From: a virus
Virus record (IMG/VR): IMGVR_UViG_3300010885_054423
Coordinates: 1-39,768 of that record
DNA length: 39,768 nt
Strand: one strand, 5' to 3'
Within the stretch, counting starts at the first letter, position 1, and the number at the start of each line of letters is the position of its first letter. Positions 26,402 to 34,853 of this stretch are shown in pieces. The translations under genes and the position numbers were made by a program. Below the pieces are notes generated by a model. It was not told the origin of the DNA, did no database searches, and saw nothing but the letters and a program-made list of their open reading frames with translations.

Positions 26402-27313
26402 ATGTCAACTAACATATATCAATTTAACGGAGCGCTGCTGGTTAGCGTAGCAGATGGTGCATTGAACACCACTGCGGCACCAATTGCACTTCCAGGAAAA
26501 GGTTATACCAATTACGGTGCTCCTGTGCTGCAAGATGTGCTGTGGACCATGCAAAACTTTGCTGGTTCGATTGCACCAACACCGTTGTTACAGGGTATCA
26601 ATTGGTATGATACCAATGCCAACGAATTCAAGGTATATACAGGCACTGCTTGGTCGGCGCTGTTTAAAGACAATCAAGACAACCTGCCAAATGCCAACTT
26701 GACCTGGGATCTTGGTTCAAACAGCCTACAGTTCAATACCATCTATGCTGGCACAGTCAGAGCTACCAACATTTTTGCTTCTAATATCACAGGTGCAACC
26801 AATCTATTCTATACCACTCAAACCAACCTACCTGCAGTAAACAACACCTACAACCTAGGATCTTCAAGCTTTAAATTTAACACTGTGTACGCCACAACTT
26901 TTAACGGCACAGCGACCCAAGCACAGTATGCTGACGTCGCAGAACGTTATGCAGCTGATGCCGAGATGGAAGTGGGTGATGTAGTCGCGCTAGGTGGAGC
27001 AGCCGAGATAACAATAACAACCTCAGACTGTGATACTCTTGTTTTCGGTGTAATTTCGGATAAACCGGCACTGCAGATGAACAGCCAGGCTGGTACAGAT
27101 ATCACGCATCCGTATGTCGCTTTGCTTGGACGCACTCCTTGCAAAGTTATAGGACGCTGCAGCAAAGGTGATAGGTTGGTTAGCAGCAGCACACCAGGCG
27201 TGGCCCGCGCGGCAGATGGCGGAGAAGATCCACACTGCATCATAGGCCGTGCGCTTGCAAACAAACAGACTGCTGAAATTGGACTTGTAGAGATAGTAAT
27301 AGGACGGGCCTGA
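26402..27313 (+). CDS. Tail-fibre-like protein with repeated LGSxSxxFNTxYA motif
   Basis: A 303-residue fibre-type protein. Residues 27-87 (PGKGYTNYG to GTAW) resemble a conserved fibre head ending in GINWYDTNANEFKVYTGTAW. Two repeats follow: TWDLGSNSLQFNTIYA (101-116) and TYNLGSSSFKFNTVYA (149-164), the second leading into FNGTATQAQYADVAERY. The C-terminal 110 residues (EVGDVVALGG, FGVISDKPALQMNS, HPYVALLGRTPCKV, KGDRLVSSSTPGVA) are a beta-rich domain often found at the ends of marine phage fibres. The ATG at 26402 is chosen over a GTG nine bases upstream because AGGTGA at 26391-26396 is spaced for it. Receptor binding is inferred from family resemblance only. Confidence 0.7.
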   Translation: MSTNIYQFNGALLVSVADGALNTTAAPIALPGKGYTNYGAPVLQDVLWTMQNFAGSIAPTPLLQGINWYDTNANEFKVYTGTAWSALFKDNQDNLPNANLTWDLGSNSLQFNTIYAGTVRATNIFASNITGATNLFYTTQTNLPAVNNTYNLGSSSFKFNTVYATTFNGTATQAQYADVAERYAADAEMEVGDVVALGGAAEITITTSDCDTLVFGVISDKPALQMNSQAGTDITHPYVALLGRTPCKVIGRCSKGDRLVSSSTPGVARAADGGEDPHCIIGRALANKQTAEIGLVEIVIGRA

Positions 27314-27314
27314 T

Positions 27315-28247
27315 ATGACTTACGCCAGTGGTGGCCTGATACAAGCTGGCGACTACAACGGTTTCGTGGGTAACACGGCGCCGAGTTCAGCTTATGCGAG
27401 CGCAATAGCAGCAACAGACAAAGTAGCTGCACTCATAGGTGTGGGCTATGGTGATCGAGGTTACGGTCAGACCAGCACCAATGTCTCACCAACCAGCAGC
27501 GGGTTAGCAGTATCAGCTGGCCAATGGAACAATCTACGCAATGCAATGGGTACCATGAACACTCATCAAGGTTCTGGGCTAACACTGCAACCGACTGTGG
27601 CAAGCGGCGACATAATAACCTATCAATCAACCATACCAACTAATATAGCCACTCTGGATAGCAATCGTTTGCTGGCCAATGTTACCCAGATGACGGTCAG
27701 TAGCGCATTGATCAGCAGCATTAGCACGCCTTGGAGCGGTACTATCACACATGTTTTCACTGTGGATTTTGGCACAGAAAACGCGGCTAGATATTTCTTC
27801 AACAGCGGTGGACAGATACGCTGGAGCGGATCAAATACAGGAGGTAGCACCGGCAGTGCTGCGGCTTGGGCTGCATTGTTGACTGCCATGGGAACCATCA
27901 AGATGGGTGCAGACAGCACCACATACACAGGTTCTGGTGGCACCATAACCAACAACATAGGTTATTATGGATTGACTGGTTCATTGGTTCAGAACTTCAT
28001 ACATTACGGGTCAGGCAGTTATTATTACTACAGTGGTATCTATTACAGCATCAAGGTCAGCCGTGGCAATTACGTGGGTACCAACGGTGGTAATGGAAGC
28101 TTGATCAACTGCACAGTGACGTTCAGTGACGTAGCTGGTGGTTATGGCAGTGTCAACGGTACAACTAGCAGTTTCATTGATCAGTATAAAGCTGGCGGTG
28201 TGCTTACCATAGCCAGCCCAGTCTTCACCACCACCACACCTCTTTGA
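27315..28247 (+). CDS. Tail-fibre or virion structural protein
   Basis: A 310-residue Gly/Ser/Thr/Tyr-rich structural protein starting one base after the previous stop. The N-terminal part has the pattern GGLIQAGDYNGFVGNT ... GYGDRGYGQTSTNVSPTSSG ... SAGQWNNLRNAM, a module of cyanophage and marine phage structural proteins. A central segment NAARYFFNSGGQIRWS is a recurring motif in marine tail proteins. The C-terminal third holds tyrosine-rich strands (GSGSYYYYSGIYYSIKV). No enzyme motifs are visible. It is the last clearly virion-type gene before the accessory operon, from which it is separated by 61 bases. Confidence 0.62.
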   Translation: MTYASGGLIQAGDYNGFVGNTAPSSAYASAIAATDKVAALIGVGYGDRGYGQTSTNVSPTSSGLAVSAGQWNNLRNAMGTMNTHQGSGLTLQPTVASGDIITYQSTIPTNIATLDSNRLLANVTQMTVSSALISSISTPWSGTITHVFTVDFGTENAARYFFNSGGQIRWSGSNTGGSTGSAAAWAALLTAMGTIKMGADSTTYTGSGGTITNNIGYYGLTGSLVQNFIHYGSGSYYYYSGIYYSIKVSRGNYVGTNGGNGSLINCTVTFSDVAGGYGSVNGTTSSFIDQYKAGGVLTIASPVFTTTTPL

Positions 28248-28308
28248 TAATTTGACTTAAACACCGTTCCGCGTCACACTTGCGATAGAAGTTTGGTGCG
28301 AGGATCTC

Positions 28309-28665
28309 ATGGACGACAGGTTACAGAAAGCTTTAGAATTTTCCAAATACCGCATAGGTTTGTTCAATCGCAAGGAAGATCTAAAACTCAAAGTAAACAA
28401 TATGTTGGTGCACAGCTACAATGGCGGCATATTCCGTTCAACGCACGAGCTCATAACCTTTGTCAAACTATTGCTTGATCAAGCGCACACCAGAGTAGTA
28501 CTGGTAGATGAGAATGGTAATCCTATTGAAGTAACTGATCTACAAGCATTCTTTGACGACATATTAAGCAAATACTTCGAAGCAACCAACTACTATCATA
28601 CAGAATACACTAATCTTCGTGCTGCTAGGTCAGTCAACAGCATATACGAGTTTATAGATGGTTGA
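28309..28665 (+). CDS. Conserved marine-phage protein of unknown function
   Basis: A 118-residue, mostly helical protein that resembles a small hypothetical protein found in many cyanophages and other marine T4-like phages: MDDRLQKALEFSKYRI at the N-terminus, SYNGGIFRSTHELITFVKLLL at 36-56, VVLVDENGNPIEVTDLQAF, and a helical end. No signal peptide, membrane segment or catalytic motif is visible. GAGGA at 28298-28302 serves the ATG at 28309. The 61 bases before it contain no late box that I can see. Its stop overlaps the next gene by eight bases, so it opens the overlapping accessory operon. Function is unknown. Confidence 0.6.
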   Translation: MDDRLQKALEFSKYRIGLFNRKEDLKLKVNNMLVHSYNGGIFRSTHELITFVKLLLDQAHTRVVLVDENGNPIEVTDLQAFFDDILSKYFEATNYYHTEYTNLRAARSVNSIYEFIDG

Positions 28666-29566
28666 GTATCCGTCTGGGTTTTACATGCCGCGCGGTTATG
28701 TTATCTATGCCCATAACAATCCGAGCATAGACTATGGGTCGATGGCGTTGTGCAATGCATTGTTGATCAAAAAACATCTCAAAGAAAATGCCGTGGCACT
28801 GATCTCTGACAAGGGCACGATAAATTATCTGGAAAATAGCTATAGTGAGTCCCTGTTACGTCAAGCATTTGATAGGATGATCGTGGACGAACAGGATACC
28901 ACGGTTGCTGCCAATCGCAGATTCTTTGATACCAGATATAGCAATTTCACCGAGCAGTATCGAAATCTGAACAGGCCGAACATCTATGATCTAACACCTT
29001 TTGAAGAGACCATAATGATCGATGCAGACTATCTAATGCTTGACAATACCTTTGATGCGGCATGGGGTTGTGTTGAAGATTTTATGTGCAATCGCAAGAC
29101 CAGAGACTTGAATCACAAGGTTAACAATTTTGGATTTGATAATCGATTCAATGAAATGAGCATCCCACTCTATTGGGCCACAGCTGTGTATTTTGCCAAG
29201 ACTGATAAGAGCAAGCTTATATTCCAACTTATGAATTTTGTCAAGGAAAACTATGCTTATTATCAATATCTCTACAGATTCAATCACAGCGGTTATTTTA
29301 GGAATGATTATGCGTTGAGCATAGCCATACACATTGCCAATAATTTCATGGAGTACGGAAGCATATCCAATCTACCAACTGATCATATCATGTTCAGCTT
29401 AGAGGACGATGAGTTCCATAGATTTGCAAACGGGCAATGTTATATCAGCTCAGAGCCGGCGCCTGGTGATTTCCATCTCCATAAAGTGATATCAAATGTG
29501 CATATCATGAACAAGCGTGCGCTGTTACGAAACAAAGATGAGATAATCAGTTATGCCACCAGCTGA
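28658..29566 (+). CDS. GT-A-like glycosyltransferase (DAD motif)
   Basis: A 302-residue protein that looks like a nucleotide-sugar transferase. It begins with a Rossmann-like strand and helix (GYVIYAHNN, then a helix ending in LIKKHL). The segment PFEETIMIDADYLM contains a DAD metal/nucleotide-sugar motif at 122-124, placed after a hydrophobic strand as in GT-A folds. The following gene has the equivalent PYEETIKLDADMLF, so the two are paralogues or close relatives. Cytoplasmic, with no membrane segment. Donor and acceptor are unknown. The ATG at 28658 overlaps the preceding stop; an alternative ATG at 28685 would drop nine residues. An inactive family member is possible. Confidence 0.65.
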   Translation: MVEYPSGFYMPRGYVIYAHNNPSIDYGSMALCNALLIKKHLKENAVALISDKGTINYLENSYSESLLRQAFDRMIVDEQDTTVAANRRFFDTRYSNFTEQYRNLNRPNIYDLTPFEETIMIDADYLMLDNTFDAAWGCVEDFMCNRKTRDLNHKVNNFGFDNRFNEMSIPLYWATAVYFAKTDKSKLIFQLMNFVKENYAYYQYLYRFNHSGYFRNDYALSIAIHIANNFMEYGSISNLPTDHIMFSLEDDEFHRFANGQCYISSEPAPGDFHLHKVISNVHIMNKRALLRNKDEIISYATS

Positions 29567-30431
29567 GATAAATCAACGCAAACGCGGATTCTTTACCATT
29601 GCACAGAATAATGATAGGTGCGATTACATACGTTTGGCCTATGGTTTGGCACTGAGCCTACGCAATAGTCAGATTAACACTCCTTATCTCAGCATAGGTG
29701 TTACACCAGGAACTGTGATATCAGAAAAATATGCGTGGGCATTTGATAACATCATAGAGATACCTTGGGGCGATCATGCCAGCGATAGCCAATGGAAGCT
29801 TGAAAATGAATGGAAGGTCGTGCACATGACCCCATACGAAGAGACCATAAAACTGGATGCAGACATGCTGTTCTTCAATGACATAGACCTTTGGTGGGAA
29901 ATGATGTCTACAAGCGAATTCGCTGTGTGTAATCGAATACTCAACTACAGAGCCGAGACTGTGGAAAATGATTTTTATCGCAAGACTTTCACTGAGAATT
30001 CATTGCCCAATATCTACACAGCACTCATGTATTTTAAAAAGACCCCGCGCACATTTGAGATATTTGAATTAGCCAAGTTCATATACTTTAACTGGCAAGC
30101 CATGTTTGAAGAGAACCTGCTGCCGCAGTACCGGCCTGATCATCCCAGCACAGATGTGATATTTGCCATAGTCTTAAAACTTTTAGACATGGATCAAGAG
30201 TTCTACACTACCAAGCAGTTGCCTACCTTTACTCACATGAAAAGCCAACTGCAGGGATGGGGCGGAGAAGATATGCTAGAAGATTGGACCAGACACATGA
30301 GCGTATTCTTTAATCCAATGCTCGAATGTAAGATAGGAAACTACCTACAGTTCTTCCCGCTACATTACCACGTTAAGACCTTCCTAACTGATGAGATGCT
30401 GGAATATTATGAACGATCAGTCAAGCGATAA
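29553..30431 (+). CDS. GT-A-like glycosyltransferase (DAD motif), second copy
   Basis: A 292-residue relative of the preceding gene, which it overlaps by 14 bases. Shared features are the opening strand GFFTIAQNNDRCDY, a helix carrying ALSLRNS, and PYEETIKLDADMLFFND with DAD at 102-104. A D-W-rich segment (FNDIDLWWEMM) and VCNRILNYRAE follow. The C-terminal region has aromatic residues (WGGEDMLEDW) and histidines (HYHVKTF) that may help bind the acceptor or metal. A soluble cytoplasmic enzyme is expected. Having two divergent copies side by side suggests successive or alternative sugar additions, which is inference. Confidence 0.66.
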   Translation: MPPAEINQRKRGFFTIAQNNDRCDYIRLAYGLALSLRNSQINTPYLSIGVTPGTVISEKYAWAFDNIIEIPWGDHASDSQWKLENEWKVVHMTPYEETIKLDADMLFFNDIDLWWEMMSTSEFAVCNRILNYRAETVENDFYRKTFTENSLPNIYTALMYFKKTPRTFEIFELAKFIYFNWQAMFEENLLPQYRPDHPSTDVIFAIVLKLLDMDQEFYTTKQLPTFTHMKSQLQGWGGEDMLEDWTRHMSVFFNPMLECKIGNYLQFFPLHYHVKTFLTDEMLEYYERSVKR

Positions 30432-30948
30432 CTGTGCCTGGGTTTGGTATGAACCAGACAGTCTGGTGCTACGGCATGTTGGTTTCAGTGAAACAGCATG
30501 GAAAGATCCACATCTGGATACGATGCCTATCGGATTCCAAACAGCTTTAGACATAGCCTCTGGTAAGAGCCGACTTTTTGAATATAAATTAGACAGGGTT
30601 GACGACGAATTAAAATTTGTCTACATAAAGAAAACCAAACCTTTTAGCAAATTCTGGCAATTGATTGAGCCATCTAGAGATATTGCCAACGCGAGATTTG
30701 ATAAGACCGACAGCGCGAGCAGTCCAATAATAATCAAGTACAAGACTGCTGACAGCATCACAGTTGACGTGATCAGCAAAGCTAAAAACATTGAGCTTTA
30801 TATAACGATGAAGAATGATCCCAACTATCTGATAGACAAGATCGATCTTTTTTCATATGCTGCTACAGCAGCTAGCACCACAGATATTACGATACCGATA
30901 TCAGTGGCTGATGATTATAGCATATATGTGAGGTACGATGCTTCGTGA
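30409..30948 (+). CDS. Unknown 179-residue protein within the glycosyltransferase operon
   Basis: I do not recognise this protein. It starts within the end of the preceding glycosyltransferase gene (23-base overlap, ATG at 30409; an ATG at 30391 in the same frame would lengthen the overlap). The N-terminal 90 residues contain aromatic-rich strands (AWVWYEPDSLVLRHVGF, LKFVYIKKTKPFSKFW). The C-terminal 75 residues alternate hydrophobic and polar residues (SITVDVISKAKNIELYITM, TDITIPISVADDYSIYVRY), which looks like a beta-sandwich. No catalytic motif or membrane segment is visible. A carbohydrate-binding or virion-associated role would suit the neighbourhood, but nothing in the sequence proves it. 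Confidence 0.5.
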   Translation: MNDQSSDNCAWVWYEPDSLVLRHVGFSETAWKDPHLDTMPIGFQTALDIASGKSRLFEYKLDRVDDELKFVYIKKTKPFSKFWQLIEPSRDIANARFDKTDSASSPIIIKYKTADSITVDVISKAKNIELYITMKNDPNYLIDKIDLFSYAATAASTTDITIPISVADDYSIYVRYDAS

Positions 30949-31843
30949 ATGCAGTGAGTTTGATTTTGTTTTCCTCAGCTATGATGAACCAAACGCAGAA
31001 ATATTATATGCCGAGCTGATAAACATCATACCTTGGGCCAAACGGGTACAAGGTGTCAAGGGTTTTGATTCAGCCCATAGGGCCTGCGCTGATATTGCAG
31101 ATACTGATTTTTTCGTGACTGTTGACGGCGATAATCGAGTAGATCCCCAATTTTTCAATGTCAAACTCAATATCAGCGAAGGACAAACTGACCATGCCTG
31201 GACCTGGGCGGGACGCAATCATGTGAATGGACTGGTATACGGTAATGGCGGTCTGAAGCTGTGGAGCAAGGCATTTGTGCGCAGCATGAACAGCCATGAG
31301 AATAGCTCAAACGGTGCTAGCAAGGTAGATTTCTGCTGGGATGCCAAATACCACGAAGTGTTTGGAACATACAGCACTAGCATGATCAACGGCAGCCCAT
31401 ATCAAGCGTTCCGCAGTGGCTATCGCGAAGGTGTAAAGATGAGTCTTGATAATGGCCACAAGGTTTTACCACAGGATTTCAACAAAAAGATATGGATCTA
31501 TAATCTTCACAAGCTATTGATATGGTGCAGTGTTGGGGCAGATGTTGAAAACGGTATCTGGAGCATCTATGGGGCCAGATTGGGTGCGTATGACTGCAAC
31601 CTCACTGACAAAGACTACACCCTTATACGCGACTATGACTGGTTTGCTGATCTGTGGAACAGTGTCAAAGATCTGGATCCAACTGCTGAATCAATCGCGG
31701 TAGGAGATAAACTGCGTCGGGGATTGGGCATAGAAATCACTGACCTCAATGAGGAGCAAAGTAGGTTCTTTAAGCGAGTTTATATCAATCCACCAAGACC
31801 GTTGGTTGGATATGATCAGATTCGCCATCTATCGGCCATGTGA
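30938..31843 (+). CDS. GT-A-like protein, family II, type A (DGD motif)
   Basis: First of four adjacent genes of one family. The 301-residue protein opens with FDFVFLSYDEPNAE, then WAKRVQGVKGFDSAHRACA, FFVTVDGDNRV with a DGD motif at 63-65, and RNHVNGLVYGNGGLKLW. The strand-DxD placement is typical of GT-A sugar transferases. Type A features shared with the gene at 33984 are the NGLxYGNGGxKxW segment, a GYREGVKMS motif, and a C-terminal extension ending in FFKRVYINPPRP. The start overlaps the preceding gene by 11 bases, with GAGG at 30930-30933 before the ATG. Substrates are unknown. An alternative is a non-catalytic member of the fold. Confidence 0.62.
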   Translation: MLRECSEFDFVFLSYDEPNAEILYAELINIIPWAKRVQGVKGFDSAHRACADIADTDFFVTVDGDNRVDPQFFNVKLNISEGQTDHAWTWAGRNHVNGLVYGNGGLKLWSKAFVRSMNSHENSSNGASKVDFCWDAKYHEVFGTYSTSMINGSPYQAFRSGYREGVKMSLDNGHKVLPQDFNKKIWIYNLHKLLIWCSVGADVENGIWSIYGARLGAYDCNLTDKDYTLIRDYDWFADLWNSVKDLDPTAESIAVGDKLRRGLGIEITDLNEEQSRFFKRVYINPPRPLVGYDQIRHLSAM

Positions 31844-33294
31844 TGTACGACATAATTTTCTGCAGCAAGCATGAAAAGAATCAAGACGCCTTTGAAAAAT
31901 TTAGGTTATCTTATCCCAATGCCAAATGGCTGCCTAACGTGACTACTATTAGCCAAGCTGTGTCTAGCTCTGTGAAAATGAGCATGACAAGCATGCATTG
32001 GTTAATCACAGATGATGTCATCATACATCCTGATATAGATCTCACATGGAAGACTGAAACCTGGGACAGACCATATCCTCACATATGGAAAACTGTTGAT
32101 CATCTGGGAAATCCTGTTGATGAATTTGCAGGTGTGTATCTCATACCAAACAGATATCAAGTATCGCCTGATGAATTAACCAAAGGTGTGTTATCAAGAT
32201 TTAAATCCATGGAAGGTGCGCAGCAGGTCCTGAAACCCTACGATGTGGTATATGCGTCTTACGATGTCCACAGAAACATTGCACATGCTGCTGAAGTGCT
32301 ATCCAATCACTGTGCCACTGAGATGCACTGGATAATAATGGATGACGTGAAATTAAAGCCAAACTGGGATCTAAACTGGCGGCCTTTTCACTGGGATAGA
32401 AAATATGTGCATGTGTGGAAGACTGCAGATACCAACGGAACTGCGCTCAATCACACTGGTGTGTATCTGGTACCTGGCAATTACCAGACAAGCGGAGATG
32501 AAATACAGCAAGGTAGCCTTAACTCCATCAAGCCAATGCCCGACACAGCATCGATTGCTGTTCCCCATGACATCTTTTTCATCAGCTACCAAGAACCCAA
32601 TGCTGCTGAGTATTTCAAGATGTTGCAGGATAGATTCCCTAGAGCACAGCATGTGCATGGCATCAAAGGCATACACAATGCTCACATGCGTTGTGCTGAG
32701 CTCAGTCAGACCAGCATGTTTTGGACTGTTGATGCTGACACACTTGTGGACAATGGTTTTGAGTTTGATTACAGACCGCCAGACTACGACCGACAATACC
32801 TACATCTGTGGCATAGCCGTAACCCTGTGAATGATCTCAGTTATGGTTGGGGAGCTATCAAACTTTGGCCCACTCAATTAGTGCGAGAGTTTAGATCCAA
32901 TTGGTTAGATTTCACCACCAGTGTTGGCAACATAAAGATCATACCTGATGTGGTTGCTACCAGCAATTATAATTGCGACAAGATCAGCACATGGCGCAGC
33001 GGATTCCGTGAGAGCGTGAAACTGTGTCATAACATTGCACAGGGTGATCATGTTGAAAGTCTGGAGAGATTAGTGGTTTGGCTAACTGTGGCCAATGAGG
33101 TAGACTATGCAAAACACAGCTTATACGGTGCCAGAGCAGGAGTGGAATTCTACATCAGCTGCAAGGAACAAGGCAATATCTCTGCTATTAAAAACATAAA
33201 CGATTTTGATTGGTTGATAGATAGATTCAATAATCGTAGGCAATCAAACTTGGAAACAGATAGATCATTGCTGTTATCAAAACTGCGAGACTGA
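31843..33294 (+). CDS. Three-module GT-A-like protein, family II, type B
   Basis: A 483-residue protein made of three related units. Unit 1 (about 2-125) and unit 2 (about 132-235) are shortened: each has a YD(I/V)(I/V) opening strand, an MHW(L/I)I segment with DDV where the full family has DxD, then WDR, (H)VWK and GVYL(I/V)P. Unit 3 (about 241-483) is a full-length type B copy with HDIFFISYQEPNAAEY, HVHGIKGIHNAHMRCA, FWTVDADTLV (DAD 297-299) and NPVNDLSYGWGAIKLWP, plus TWRSGFRESVKL. Only unit 3 keeps the expected metal motif, so units 1 and 2 may bind rather than catalyse. The ATG at 31843 overlaps the previous stop (TGATG); a GTG three bases earlier is the other option. Confidence 0.62.
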   Translation: MYDIIFCSKHEKNQDAFEKFRLSYPNAKWLPNVTTISQAVSSSVKMSMTSMHWLITDDVIIHPDIDLTWKTETWDRPYPHIWKTVDHLGNPVDEFAGVYLIPNRYQVSPDELTKGVLSRFKSMEGAQQVLKPYDVVYASYDVHRNIAHAAEVLSNHCATEMHWIIMDDVKLKPNWDLNWRPFHWDRKYVHVWKTADTNGTALNHTGVYLVPGNYQTSGDEIQQGSLNSIKPMPDTASIAVPHDIFFISYQEPNAAEYFKMLQDRFPRAQHVHGIKGIHNAHMRCAELSQTSMFWTVDADTLVDNGFEFDYRPPDYDRQYLHLWHSRNPVNDLSYGWGAIKLWPTQLVREFRSNWLDFTTSVGNIKIIPDVVATSNYNCDKISTWRSGFRESVKLCHNIAQGDHVESLERLVVWLTVANEVDYAKHSLYGARAGVEFYISCKEQGNISAIKNINDFDWLIDRFNNRRQSNLETDRSLLLSKLRD

Positions 33295-33297
33295 CAG

Positions 33298-33987
33298 ATG
33301 TATGATGTGGTTTTTATCAGCTACGAAGAATCTAATGCAGACGCCAATTGGCAGAGGTTAATATCCAAGTTTCCTGCTGCCCGGCGCTTGCATGGTATAC
33401 AAGGCATTCATCAGGCACACATTGCCGCAGCCAACCTGGTAGCCACCGATATGTTCTATGTGGTGGACGGAGATGCAGCTATAGAAGCTGATTTCCAATT
33501 TGATCATGGGGTACCTGATCATCAACTGGATCATGTACATGTGTTCAGGGCACGCAATCCTATAAATGATCTAATATACGGCTATGGGGCAATCAAACTG
33601 CTGCCCACAGCAGAGGTCAAAAGATTGCTGGACAGGGACTTTAAACCTGACATGACCAGCAGCATCAATCGCAAATACAAGATAGTGCATCAGCTGAGCA
33701 ATGTCACAGCATTCAACACTGATCCATACAACACATGGCGCAGTGCATTCAGGGAATGTGCCAAGCTGGCCAGCGGTGTAATAGATGGTCAGATCAACAC
33801 AGAGACCCAGCAAAGACTAGAAACATGGTGCACAGTGGGATCTGGGCGCGATTACGGTCATTGGTGCTTGCTGGGTGCACAAGCTGGCCGTAAGTTTGGA
33901 TTGGATAGCAGAGGTACTGATCAGCTGATGCGAATCAATGACTGGGTTTGGTTACGAGAACAATACCATGGGGGCGGGCTGTCATGA
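33298..33987 (+). CDS. GT-A-like protein, family II, type B (DGD motif)
   Basis: A 229-residue single-unit member most like unit 3 of the preceding protein: YDVVFISYEESNADANW, RLHGIQGIHQAHIAAA, FYVVDGDAAI (DGD 57-59), NPINDLIYGYGAIKLLP and TWRSAFRECAKL. It lacks the C-terminal PP-containing extension of the type A members. It begins three bases after the preceding stop, and its own stop overlaps the next start as ATGA. It probably arose by tandem duplication from the neighbouring gene. The enzymatic role is inferred from the motif and fold pattern; substrate is unknown. Confidence 0.62.
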   Translation: MYDVVFISYEESNADANWQRLISKFPAARRLHGIQGIHQAHIAAANLVATDMFYVVDGDAAIEADFQFDHGVPDHQLDHVHVFRARNPINDLIYGYGAIKLLPTAEVKRLLDRDFKPDMTSSINRKYKIVHQLSNVTAFNTDPYNTWRSAFRECAKLASGVIDGQINTETQQRLETWCTVGSGRDYGHWCLLGAQAGRKFGLDSRGTDQLMRINDWVWLREQYHGGGLS

Positions 33988-34853
33988 CTGTGTATTGGCC
34001 GCGAGATCTCGACGCGTTTTATATCAGCTATGACGAACCCAACAAGGAAGACAACTGGCTTCGAATAAAGGATATGCTACCAAATGCCAAGCGTGTGGAT
34101 GGCATCAAGGGCTTTGAAGCTGCACACAAAGCATGTGCAGAGTCCAGCCGCACAGCACGGTTCATGACCATAGACGGTGACAATTGGTTACTTGATGATG
34201 GATTCGACACACAGCTAGATGACACTGGCATAGAAGATGTGGTGTTTAGTTTTAAGAGCAAGAATGCTATCAACGGTTTAGAATACGGCAATGGTGGCAT
34301 CAAATGCTGGCGCAAAGATGTGCTGCTTGCCAGCAGCACACATGAGGGCAGCGACAGCACAGATTTCTGTTGGGCGTTGCGCTATTATCAAGTTGACACG
34401 CTTGGCAGCATCAGTGTGAACAATGCCACTGCCTATCAAGCATGGCGAGCTGGTTATCGTGAAGGCGTAAAGATGAGCTATGTGAATGGTGTTCCTATGC
34501 AGGACCCCATTGCTGATCAAAGATTGTTAGCCAACAGCAATTATAGCAAACTTAACATATGGATGAGTGTTGGTCGCGATGTAATCAACGGACCGTGGGC
34601 TATGCTAGGAGCACGACAGGGATTTTGCGACCTTTACACAAAACAGATACAAAATACCGTTATCAATGATTATGATTGGTTTGCCAAACAATGGAAACAG
34701 ATATCATACATCAATCTTGAATCAGCCTTGCAGCAATATAATCGCAGGTTGCGGGATGAATTTAATTTATTTGTTCCGGAGTTGGATCAATTGACAAGCC
34801 AATGGTTCAAGAAAACCTATCTACATCCGCCAAGATCGGGGCTAATGCTATGA
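33984..34853 (+). CDS. GT-A-like protein, family II, type A (DGD motif), second copy
   Basis: A 289-residue member closest to the gene at 30938: AFYISYDEPNKEDNW, AKRVDGIKGFEAAHKACA, FMTIDGDNWLL (DGD 64-66), NGLEYGNGGIKCW, WRAGYREGVKMSYVNG, and a C-terminal end with WFKKTYLHPPRSG. The shared C-terminal extension and the N-G-N-G-G segment mark it as type A. The ATG at 33984 overlaps the previous stop as ATGA and is preferred to an in-frame TTG at 33948, inside the upstream gene. The stop overlaps the methyltransferase-like gene, again as ATGA. Substrate is unknown. Confidence 0.62.
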   Translation: MTVYWPRDLDAFYISYDEPNKEDNWLRIKDMLPNAKRVDGIKGFEAAHKACAESSRTARFMTIDGDNWLLDDGFDTQLDDTGIEDVVFSFKSKNAINGLEYGNGGIKCWRKDVLLASSTHEGSDSTDFCWALRYYQVDTLGSISVNNATAYQAWRAGYREGVKMSYVNGVPMQDPIADQRLLANSNYSKLNIWMSVGRDVINGPWAMLGARQGFCDLYTKQIQNTVINDYDWFAKQWKQISYINLESALQQYNRRLRDEFNLFVPELDQLTSQWFKKTYLHPPRSGLML

